NCBI GenBank assembly: GCA_017652965.1
Contig: JAGBZZ010000100.1
Span: 1-16,170 of the forward strand
Reading direction: 5' to 3'
DNA: 16,170 nt
DNA from: Clostridia bacterium
GTDB taxonomy: Bacteria; Bacillota_A; Clostridia; Oscillospirales; CAG-272
Shown here one piece after another: positions 7,491 to 15,031 of this stretch. How positions within the stretch are numbered: position 1 is the stretch's first letter; each line of letters begins with the position of its first letter. The notes beneath the pieces were generated by a model. The model saw only the letters and a list, made by a program, of their open reading frames with translations, ran no database searches and was not told where the DNA came from. The translations under genes and the position numbers were made by a program.

Positions 7491-10400
7491 TCAGTGCCAG
7501 ATAGAATAATCGTAATCGAAGGTGAGGCCGCAGTCGTACCAGTAGCCGTCCTCGATTATCTTATAGCCCTCGTCGTCCATTACCTCGGCAAACTCCTCGT
7601 ACTTGTAGTAGAAGATGTCGTAGTCATAGGCTTCGGCGTCGGCAAGAACCTCGCTGTAGAGATATTCGTAGTAGTTGTTCTCTACCAGGGTGGTAAAGAC
7701 GTAGCCCTGATAGGTGAGGGCGTTGTTCGTCACGGTGGTGGCGGGATCGGTGATCTCGGTGAAGTCTCCGTTCTTATCCTTGGTGGGCGTACCGCCAAGC
7801 ACCACGTTGTTCATCACCACGCTGGCGGCGGGCTGACGGCGCAGGCGCTCCATCGCGGCGATCTCCTCATAGCTGAGGGTGATCGTGCCGTCCTCGTTCC
7901 ACTCGGCGTTGTGCTCCGGCACCACGACCTTCTCGCCGGTGCTGTCAAGGTAGGTGTACTGCGGGATCTGGATGATCGTGCCCTCGGGCACCTGGTTGCC
8001 GCTGTAGGTGTAGGTCTTGCCCGTGAGATACCACGGCACGTAGAAGTACTTCGGATGATAGTCGCTGTTGCGCAGGGCATCGAGGACGATGCGGGTACCG
8101 TAGAGCAGGTTCATGAACTGCGGGTCACGGTCGGCCCATTTCGCCTCGTCGCCACGGTCGACGTAGTAGACCCACTCGTCGTCCTTCATGCCCTCCCACC
8201 AGTGGCCGGCCAGCGACTGGCTGAGGTAGGTCGTGAGCTGCGGGGTGCCGTCATAGGCCACGGGATAGTAGCGCGCGGCCGTGCCGCCCGCCGAATACTC
8301 GTTACCGAAATAGTAATAGAAGAGGGCCGACTCGTTGAGGGTATCGCCGTTCTTCGAGGGCTTGACGTCACCCTCGTCGCCTGCGGGCGAGTTGGCGGCG
8401 GCCACCTGATAGGGGTTACGCAGGATCACGACGTTACCGAAGAAGACGTTACCGATACCGGTGGAGGAATACCAGCCCTTGTTCGAGTTCGACTTCGAGC
8501 CGAGGAAGGAGATCATATTGCCGTAGGCATAATGATGGCTCGAGGTACCGTCGTTGTAGATGGCGTTGTGGGTCGCGTTGAACATATGGATGAGGTTGTA
8601 GCGGTAGTGATTGCCGCGGTGGGCAACACCCCAGGTGTAGATCATACCGCCGTCGGTAACGTCGGCCGACCCGCCCTCAAAGCGGTTGTACTCCACGATA
8701 CACTCGGTGCTGGCGCTGGCGCCGACGATGGTGTTGTGGAAGTAGTTGTGCGAGACGATCATACGGCAGCCCGAGATCTGCACGCCGTTCTGATAGGTGG
8801 GCATCGCATCGTGGAAGACGTTGTTCTGGATGACAACGTCACTCGGCACGAGGTTATAGAAGCTGGTGCCGAGCGAGCCGGCCACCATCGTGCCGTAGGC
8901 ACGCGAGAAGTCGGAATGCAGGACGGCCACGCGCTCCGAGCCGCTGCCGATGTAGATGTTGCAAAGCAGGGTGTTGGAAACGGTCAGGTTCTGGAAGACG
9001 GCGTCCTTGGTGCTTGTCAGCTTGACGCCGTAGCCGTTGACACCGTCGATCTTCACGCCGTCCAGGACGAAGTGCTGGGTCTTGTTGAGCGAGAAGAGGT
9101 CGTACTTGCCGCCGCTCGAGAAGGCGGCATCCTTTTGGAAGAAGTCCTCCTCGGGGATGAGGTACAGGGTGGCCGTTTCACGGTCGATGTACCACTCACC
9201 GGGGATGTCCATCGCCTCGACCGCGTTGAAGAGGTAGAAGGTATTGCGGCCGGCGGGGGAGTTGGTGGAGTGCTTGGCACCGTACGGGCTGTAATCCTTG
9301 GACTTCAGCGAATATTCGCCGTTGCCCTTCGGGTAGCCGATGTACGGGGTCTCGCCCGAGCCCTCGACCCAGGCGGTGCCGTCGGCATTGTGTGCCCAAG
9401 CCTGACCCTCGGTCACGAGGGCGAGGTTGTAGAAGCCGAATTCCCAGCCCTCAAAGGTCGAGCCGTAGAACCAGATGTCGCCCGTGTTGACCCAGGACAG
9501 GATCTCCTGGCCGCGCTCGTCATCGGTGGGGATCTGAACCTCCCAGCCGACGATCCACTTCGTGGGGTCCTTACCGAGGGCCTCGCAGCGCTCGATCCAG
9601 GGCCAGTAGAGGTTGCCCGAGTCGGAGGTCACGGTACCCGAGTCATAGGCCTTCGTGAAGTACAGAAGGTCGATGATGTCGCCGGTATCGTTCGGATAAC
9701 GGGCCATCGAGTACTCCTCGCCGCCGACATAGAGGCGGGGCGGGCCGTTCGTCTTGTCGATGGGGGCGATGTCGTCGGCCGTCAGGCCGTGGTCGGCAAG
9801 CGAGGTCTTCATCACCTTGCCGCGGGAGGCCGCAGGCAGGCGGTCGTAGATCGCATCGGTCGACTCGATCATCTGCCACTTGGCTTCGTCATTCGAAAGG
9901 ACGAGGTTCGAGGTCAGGGTAACGTCAGCACCCTCGTAGGCCTTGATGAAGAGGGGGGACTGGCGAGTACCCGAGTGGGAGGCGTCAAGGGCCAGGGTCG
10001 ACTCGACCGAGTAGCTGCCCTCCATCAGGTAGATGACACCGCCCTTTTTGTTCTTCATCTTGGCAAGGGCGGCCTTCAGGGTGGCAAGCGGGGCCTCCTT
10101 GGTGCCGGGGTTCTCGTCGCTGCCGTTCTTGGCAACGTAGAGGACGTTGGCCGCCGACAGCGGATAGTCGGCAAGGTCGACGCGCTCAAGGACGGTGATC
10201 TCCTCGGGCAGCTCGGCCTTGGCAGCCAGGAAGCGGTCAAGCGTCGACTGACCGGTGATCTCAATGTCGTACTTACCGACGTTCGAGGTGAGGGTGGGGG
10301 AAAGGTTCAGGGTAAAGAGGGCCATATTGGCAACATCGCCCGTAAGACCGGCGGCGATGGCGCTATTGAAGGCCGGGATCTCGCCCTTCAGAAGCTCGGC

Positions 10401-10856
10401 AAAGGCAATGGCGGCCGAGTAGGCGCCGTCCGCACCGTCACCGACAAGAAGGAGGCGGGTGCCGCTTACCTGCACGGCATACTTGCCGGCGGCGGGGGTC
10501 ACGTCGATACGGTCACCCGTCACATTGCCGACAAGGATCTCACGGCCACCCTCGGCCGTGCCGTTTGCCTCGGCGATGGGCAGGGTGATGCCGGTAGCCT
10601 CGGCGATCTTAGCCTGCAGATATTTGGCGATCACCGCACTGTCCGCATCCGGGACAATGGTGTACTCGGTGATCGGCGCATCGGCGATCGAAAGAACCGG
10701 CGCCGTAGTTACCGGCGGGGCCGTGGTGGTAGCGGCCGCCGTAGTGGTTGCGGCCGGCGTGGTTTCGCCGCCGTCACCGCCGCAGGAGGTGGCAAGCAGG
10801 CAAACCGAAAAGAGAAGCACGGCAAGAAGTGCCGCAAAAAGCCAGCGAGATTTCAT
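7491..10856 (-). CDS. Large beta-helix lipoprotein with one N-terminal module
   Basis: First gene of the array; 1121 residues. The signal peptide ends in lipobox LATSC (Cys25), followed by a Thr/Ala/Pro linker (31-54). One alpha/beta module (about 63-175; EYTIVPD, EATGITLP, REILVG, GAYSAA) resembles the N-terminal domain of GH67/GH20-type enzymes. The shared core starts at FTLNL (181): cap GTKEAPLATL (251-260), inserted domain with MARYPN (384-389) and PGEWYIDR (552-559), beta-helix coils about 595-815 with DGGMIY (735-740) and YND (767-769), then WYLTGKTYT (942-950), the AMERLRRQP stretch (1001-1009) and an acidic, Tyr-rich tail. The ATG has AAGGAG 6 nt upstream and a promoter at 10904-10932. 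It is probably anchored on the outer face of the membrane and acts on a polysaccharide. Substrate and catalysis cannot be read from the sequence. Confidence 0.88.
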   Translation of the reverse strand: MKSRWLFAALLAVLLFSVCLLATSCGGDGGETTPAATTTAAATTTAPPVTTAPVLSIADAPITEYTIVPDADSAVIAKYLQAKIAEATGITLPIAEANGTAEGGREILVGNVTGDRIDVTPAAGKYAVQVSGTRLLLVGDGADGAYSAAIAFAELLKGEIPAFNSAIAAGLTGDVANMALFTLNLSPTLTSNVGKYDIEITGQSTLDRFLAAKAELPEEITVLERVDLADYPLSAANVLYVAKNGSDENPGTKEAPLATLKAALAKMKNKKGGVIYLMEGSYSVESTLALDASHSGTRQSPLFIKAYEGADVTLTSNLVLSNDEAKWQMIESTDAIYDRLPAASRGKVMKTSLADHGLTADDIAPIDKTNGPPRLYVGGEEYSMARYPNDTGDIIDLLYFTKAYDSGTVTSDSGNLYWPWIERCEALGKDPTKWIVGWEVQIPTDDERGQEILSWVNTGDIWFYGSTFEGWEFGFYNLALVTEGQAWAHNADGTAWVEGSGETPYIGYPKGNGEYSLKSKDYSPYGAKHSTNSPAGRNTFYLFNAVEAMDIPGEWYIDRETATLYLIPEEDFFQKDAAFSSGGKYDLFSLNKTQHFVLDGVKIDGVNGYGVKLTSTKDAVFQNLTVSNTLLCNIYIGSGSERVAVLHSDFSRAYGTMVAGSLGTSFYNLVPSDVVIQNNVFHDAMPTYQNGVQISGCRMIVSHNYFHNTIVGASASTECIVEYNRFEGGSADVTDGGMIYTWGVAHRGNHYRYNLIHMFNATHNAIYNDGTSSHHYAYGNMISFLGSKSNSNKGWYSSTGIGNVFFGNVVILRNPYQVAAANSPAGDEGDVKPSKNGDTLNESALFYYYFGNEYSAGGTAARYYPVAYDGTPQLTTYLSQSLAGHWWEGMKDDEWVYYVDRGDEAKWADRDPQFMNLLYGTRIVLDALRNSDYHPKYFYVPWYLTGKTYTYSGNQVPEGTIIQIPQYTYLDSTGEKVVVPEHNAEWNEDGTITLSYEEIAAMERLRRQPAASVVMNNVVLGGTPTKDKNGDFTEITDPATTVTNNALTYQGYVFTTLVENNYYEYLYSEVLADAEAYDYDIFYYKYEEFAEVMDDEGYKIIEDGYWYDCGLTFDYDYSIWH
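8511..8655. repeat. Near-identical tract shared with 5376-5520
   Basis: Partner of the tract at 5376-5520 in the same orientation, about 3.1 kb away. Recombination between the two direct copies would fuse the first and middle lipoprotein genes in frame, because both lie at the same codon phase. Confidence 0.8.
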
Positions 10857-10862
10857 AATAGT

Positions 10863-10868
10863 CTCCTT
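10863..10868 (-). promoter_or_regulatory. RBS of the first lipoprotein gene
   Basis: AAGGAG lies 6 nt before ATG 10856-10854. A small AGGGA/TCCCT hairpin (10879-10892) precedes it in the leader. Confidence 0.75.
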
Positions 10869-10903
10869 ATAAAATTGAAGGGATTTTTCCCTCGGTTTCT
10901 CTC

Positions 10904-10932
10904 ATTATAACAAAAAGAGAGCCGCCGCGCAA
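10904..10932 (-). promoter_or_regulatory. Sigma-70-type promoter of the lipoprotein array
   Basis: On the minus strand, TTGCGC (10932-10927) and a perfect TATAAT (10909-10904) are separated by 17 bp. The predicted transcript start is near 10897, giving a leader of about 40 nt. It points away from ileS. No other convincing promoter lies within the array, so it probably drives all three genes. Confidence 0.7.
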
Positions 10933-11010
10933 CAATTTTTTTGAAAAATTCAGCCCCTTTCGCTTTTTTTGGTAGGATGCGAAAAAAATTGCCGCTTTTT
11001 TTGTCTACTC

Positions 11011-11040
11011 TTGACTTTATCCCTTCTTATATTGTATAAT
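11011..11040 (+). promoter_or_regulatory. Sigma-70-type promoter of the ileS operon
   Basis: TTGACT (11011-11016) and a perfect TATAAT (11035-11040) are separated by 18 bp. The predicted start is near 11047, leaving a leader of about 70 nt before the ATG at 11116. The leader is too short for a T-box and shows none of its conserved elements. It contains a possible CCCGCC/GGCGGG stem (11074-11079 with 11099-11104) that would partly cover the ribosome binding site. Confidence 0.8.
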
Positions 11041-11049
11041 GTTCTTATT

Positions 11050-11073
11050 ATGGCTTGGCTCAAAAAGAAATAA
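11050..11073 (+). other. Possible 7-codon leader ORF (MAWLKKK)
   Basis: An ATG just past the predicted transcript start opens a seven-codon frame ending in TAA. It has no Shine-Dalgarno site and no isoleucine codons, so attenuation by isoleucine supply is not supported. It could be chance or a leaderless-type micro-ORF. Confidence 0.12.
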
Positions 11074-11115
11074 CCCGCCGCCGCCTGGCAAGGCAAGGGG
11101 CGGGAGGAGGTCTTT

Positions 11116-14100
11116 ATGTATCAAAAGGTACCGACAAACGTCAATTTTGTGGAAAGAGAGCGCGAGGTCCTTGCCTTCTGGCAGGAGAACGGCATCTTCC
11201 AAAAAAGCATCGACGGGCGCAAGGGTGGGGAGACCTACACCTTCTATGACGGCCCGCCGACGGCTAACGGCAAGCCCCACATCGGGCACGTTCTGACCCG
11301 CGTGATCAAGGATATGATCCCGCGTTACCGCGCCATGAAGGGCGCACACATCCTCCGTAAGGCGGGGTGGGATACCCACGGCCTGCCGGTAGAGCTGGAG
11401 GTGGAAAAGAAGCTGGGGCTCGACGGCAAGGAGCAGATCGAGCAGTACGGCATTGCCCCCTTTATCGACGAGTGCAAGAAGAGCGTCTGGAACTACAAGG
11501 GGATGTGGGAGGAATTTTCGGGCATTGTCGGCTTCTGGGCCGATATGGACGACCCCTACGTCACCTATCATGACGACTATATCGAATCCGAGTGGTGGGC
11601 ACTGAAGAAGATCTTTGAGCGCGGCCTTCTTTACAAGGGCTTCAAGTGTGTGCCCTACTGCCCGCGCTGCGGCACCCCGCTTTCCTCGCATGAGGTGGCG
11701 CAGGGCTATAAGACGGTCAAGGAGCGCTCGGCCGTCGTCCGCTTCCGCGCGGCCGATGAGGATGCCTACTTCTTAGCCTGGACGACCACGCCCTGGACCC
11801 TGCCCTCCAACACCGCACTGTGCGTGAACGCCGCCGAGGACTACTGCCGCGTGAAGGCGGCCGACGGTAACGTCTACTATATGGCCAAGCCGCTTCTCGA
11901 CTCTGTGCTTGGCGGTCTTGCCAAGGACGGCGCCCCCGCCTACGAGATCCTTGAGGTGATGAAGGGTGAGGCGCTTTGCGGCCGCAGCTATCTGCCGCTT
12001 TACGACTGCGCGCAGAGCACCGCCGCCGCCCAGGGCAAGCGTGCCCACTTCATCCTTTCCGACAGCTACGTTTCGATGTCGGACGGTACCGGTATCGTCC
12101 ACATCGCCCCCGCCTTCGGTGACGATGACGCCCGTGTCGGGCGTGTTTACGACCTGCCCTTTATCCAGAAGGTAGACGCGCGCGGCCATATGACCGAGGA
12201 CGCCCCCGCCGCAGGGCTGTTTGTCAAGGATGCCGACCCCGTGATCCTTTCCGAGCTTGACGGGCGCGGTCTTCTCTTCTCGGCCCCGAAGTTTGAGCAT
12301 GAGTATCCCTTCTGCTGGCGCTGTAACACCCCCCTGATCTACTACGCGCAGGACACCTGGTTCATCCGTATGAGCGAGGTGCGCGAGGATCTGATCCGCA
12401 ACAATAAAACCGTCAACTGGATCCCCGAAAACATCGGCGAGGGCCGCTTTGGCGACTGGCTGAAGAACGTGCAGGACTGGGGTCTTTCGCGTAACCGCTA
12501 TTGGGGCACCCCGCTTAATATCTGGACCTGTGACTGCGGCGAAAAGCTGGCGATCGGCTCGCGCGAGGAGCTGCGCCGCCTGGCCAAGAACTGCCCCGAG
12601 GTGATCGAGCTGCACCGCCCCTATATCGACGAGGTGGTGATCCCCTGTGCGAAGTGCGGGCGCGACATGCACCGCGTTTCCGAGGTCATCGACTGCTGGT
12701 TTGACTCGGGCGCCATGCCCTTTGCCCAGTGGCACTACCCCTTCGAGAATCAGGATATCTTTGAGAACAACTTCCCTGCAGACTTTATCAGTGAGGCCAT
12801 CGACCAGACCCGTGGGTGGTTCTATTCGCTGATGGCCATCTCTACCCTGATCTTCAACAAGGCCCCCTATAAGAACGTGATCGTGCTTGGGCACGTGCTT
12901 GATAAGGATGGGCAGAAGATGTCGAAATCCAAGGGCAACGCCGCCGACCCGATGGAGGAGCTTTCCAAGTACGGTGCCGACGCCATCCGCTGGTATTTCT
13001 ACTCCAACAGTGCCCCGTGGCTGCCCAACAAGTACCACGAGGGGGCGGTGCTGGAGGGGCGCAACAAGCTGATGGGCACCCTGTGGAACACCTACGCCTT
13101 CTTTGTGCTGTACGCCAACATCGACGGCTTTGATGCCACCAAGTATACGCTTGACCCCGCCACCCTGACCCCGATGGACAAGTGGATCCTTTCCCGCCTG
13201 AATACCACGGTGGGTGAGGTCGACCGCCGCCTTGGCAATTACGAGATCCCCGAGACCGCCCGTGCCCTGCAGGATCTTGTCAACGACCTTTCCAACTGGT
13301 ACGTCCGCCGCTCGCGCGAGCGCTTCTGGGCGAAGGGGATGGAGGCCGACAAGGTGGCCGCCTATATGACCCTGCACACCTGCCTTGTGACCATCGCCAA
13401 GATCACGGCACCCATGCTGCCCTTCCTCTCTGAGGACATTTACCGCAACCTGGTTGCCACGCAGGATAAAGCCGCACCCGAAAGCGTGCATCTGTGCGAC
13501 TTCCCCGAGGTTGTGACCGCGCTTGTGGACGAGAAGCTGGAAAAGGATATGGACGAGGTGCTTTCGGTCGTCACGCTTGGGCGTGCCGCACGTGCCGCCG
13601 CCACCGTCAAGAACCGCCAGCCGCTTGCCAAGATGTTTGTCAAGGCCAAGGAGGTGCTTGACGAGACCTACCTGGATATCATCCGGGATGAGCTGAACGT
13701 CAAGGATGTGATCTTCACCGATTCGGTACGCGATTTCACCACCTACACCTTCCGTCCTCAGCTTCGCACCGTGGGGCCGAAGTACGGTAAGCAGCTTGGC
13801 TTTATCCGCACCGCCCTTGCCGCCCTTGACGGCAACGATGCGTATGATGAGCTGAAGGAAAAGGGCGCCCTTTCGCTGACCGCGCCCGACGGCACGGCCA
13901 TCTCGCTTGCCGAGGAGGATCTCCTCATTGAAATGGTCAAGTGCGAGGGCTTTGAGTCGGCCTCCGACCGTGGCGTGACGGTGGTGCTTGACATCCGCCT
14001 TTCCGACGCGCTGATCGAGGAAGGGTACGTCCGTGAGCTCATCAGCAAGATCCAGACCATGCGTAAGGACAGCGGCTTTGAGGTCACCGACCATATCACC

Positions 14101-14268
14101 GTCCTTGCAAACGGCAGTGAGGCCGTCCTTGCCATTATGCAGAAGAACGCCGACGAGATCGGCGCCGCCACCCTGACCGACACCTTCCTCTACACCGCCG
14201 ATATTTCGGGCGGGCGCGAGTGGAAGATCGGCGATGAAGGCGTGACGCTTGCCGTCCGCCGCCTGTAA
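11116..14268 (+). CDS. ileS: Isoleucyl-tRNA synthetase, type 2
   Basis: Charges tRNA-Ile with isoleucine in the cytoplasm using ATP (class I synthetase). The 1050-residue length fits the family. The HIGH motif is at 55-58 and KMSKS at 601-605. The CP1 editing domain lies at about 200-395 (TTTPWTLPSN at 223-232, GTGIVHIAPAFGDDD at 324-338). Cys pairs at 182/185 and 400/403 are typical; more Cys at 472/474 and 511/514 may form a second metal site. The tRNA-binding helical domain is at about 665-820. WGLSRNRYWGTPLN (455-468) and the absence of the C-terminal zinc finger of type 1 enzymes mark it as the eukaryote-like type 2 form, the class linked to natural mupirocin tolerance. GGGAGGAGG lies 5 nt before the ATG. 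It heads a probable operon with the two downstream genes. Confidence 0.97.
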   Translation: MYQKVPTNVNFVEREREVLAFWQENGIFQKSIDGRKGGETYTFYDGPPTANGKPHIGHVLTRVIKDMIPRYRAMKGAHILRKAGWDTHGLPVELEVEKKLGLDGKEQIEQYGIAPFIDECKKSVWNYKGMWEEFSGIVGFWADMDDPYVTYHDDYIESEWWALKKIFERGLLYKGFKCVPYCPRCGTPLSSHEVAQGYKTVKERSAVVRFRAADEDAYFLAWTTTPWTLPSNTALCVNAAEDYCRVKAADGNVYYMAKPLLDSVLGGLAKDGAPAYEILEVMKGEALCGRSYLPLYDCAQSTAAAQGKRAHFILSDSYVSMSDGTGIVHIAPAFGDDDARVGRVYDLPFIQKVDARGHMTEDAPAAGLFVKDADPVILSELDGRGLLFSAPKFEHEYPFCWRCNTPLIYYAQDTWFIRMSEVREDLIRNNKTVNWIPENIGEGRFGDWLKNVQDWGLSRNRYWGTPLNIWTCDCGEKLAIGSREELRRLAKNCPEVIELHRPYIDEVVIPCAKCGRDMHRVSEVIDCWFDSGAMPFAQWHYPFENQDIFENNFPADFISEAIDQTRGWFYSLMAISTLIFNKAPYKNVIVLGHVLDKDGQKMSKSKGNAADPMEELSKYGADAIRWYFYSNSAPWLPNKYHEGAVLEGRNKLMGTLWNTYAFFVLYANIDGFDATKYTLDPATLTPMDKWILSRLNTTVGEVDRRLGNYEIPETARALQDLVNDLSNWYVRRSRERFWAKGMEADKVAAYMTLHTCLVTIAKITAPMLPFLSEDIYRNLVATQDKAAPESVHLCDFPEVVTALVDEKLEKDMDEVLSVVTLGRAARAAATVKNRQPLAKMFVKAKEVLDETYLDIIRDELNVKDVIFTDSVRDFTTYTFRPQLRTVGPKYGKQLGFIRTALAALDGNDAYDELKEKGALSLTAPDGTAISLAEEDLLIEMVKCEGFESASDRGVTVVLDIRLSDALIEEGYVRELISKIQTMRKDSGFEVTDHITVLANGSEAVLAIMQKNADEIGAATLTDTFLYTADISGGREWKIGDEGVTLAVRRL

Positions 14269-14283
14269 GAAAGGAGTTCCCAA

Positions 14284-15027
14284 ATGAACGAAAAGATCCT
14301 TGCCAGAGTTGGCACCCTGACGGTTACCGAGGCCGACCTTGCCGCTATGATGCAGGCCCTTGGCCCGCGCGGCGAGCAGTATAACACCCCCGAGGGGCGC
14401 CGCGCCCTCACCGAGGAGCTGGTTGCCCAAAAGCTTTTCCTCCTCGATGCCCAGAAGAACCTCCTCGAGGCCGAAAAGGCCTTCCAGGAGCAGCTGAAGC
14501 GTGCCAAGGAGCAGCTTCTGACCGAGTATGCCATCCGTAAGACGATCGAGCGTGCCGACGTGAAGGAGGAGGAGATCCAGGCCTTCTACAACGAGAACCT
14601 CGATAAGTTCACCCAGGGTGAGACGGTCAACGCCTCGCACATCCTCGTAGAGACCGAGGAGGAGGCTGCGAAGATCGCCGCCGACATCAAGGCCGGCACC
14701 CTCACCTTTGAGGAGGCCGCCGCGAAGTATTCCTCCTGCCCCTCCAAGGATGCAGGCGGTAACCTTGGCGAATTTGGCCGTGGGCAGATGGTGCCCGAGT
14801 TCGAGGAGGCCGCCTTCGCGCTGGAGGTCGGCGTGGTCTCGGAGCCCGTCAAGACCCAGTTCGGCTTCCACATCATCCGCACCAATGCAAAGGGCGAGGC
14901 AAAGCCCATTTCCTATAACGAAGCAAGGGAGTCGATCCAGCGTAAGCTCTTGGCCGATAAGCAGCAGGCCGCCTACCGCAGCCGCGTCAATCAGCTGAAG
15001 ATCATGTTCCCGGTGGATATGCTTTGA
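14284..15027 (+). CDS. Parvulin-type peptidyl-prolyl isomerase, cytoplasmic
   Basis: 247 residues; catalyses cis-trans isomerisation of peptidyl-proline bonds to assist folding. The parvulin (PpiC/rotamase) domain covers about 114-203: NASHILVETEEEA (116-128), GNLGEFGRGQMVPEFEEAAF (159-178) and TQFGFHIIRT (191-200). An N-terminal helical, SurA/trigger-factor-like arm (about 15-110) and a short helical C-terminus flank it. There is no signal peptide, lipobox or membrane segment, unlike the PrsA lipoproteins, so it should act inside the cell. AAGGAG lies 7 nt before the ATG, 15 bp after ileS, so it is probably cotranscribed. The family assignment is secure; its clients are unknown. I give no gene symbol because prsA would imply export. 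Confidence 0.93.
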   Translation: MNEKILARVGTLTVTEADLAAMMQALGPRGEQYNTPEGRRALTEELVAQKLFLLDAQKNLLEAEKAFQEQLKRAKEQLLTEYAIRKTIERADVKEEEIQAFYNENLDKFTQGETVNASHILVETEEEAAKIAADIKAGTLTFEEAAAKYSSCPSKDAGGNLGEFGRGQMVPEFEEAAFALEVGVVSEPVKTQFGFHIIRTNAKGEAKPISYNEARESIQRKLLADKQQAAYRSRVNQLKIMFPVDML

Positions 15028-15031
15028 TCCT

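Noticed and set aside
6843..10910. 1355-codon open frame on the plus strand
   Set aside because: It is antisense across two lipoprotein genes and the gap between them; no ribosome binding site and a Val/Gly/Arg-rich product typical of a shadow frame.
11041..11115. T-box or amino-acid attenuator before ileS
   Set aside because: The leader is too short, and the seven-codon frame has no Ile codons and no Shine-Dalgarno site.
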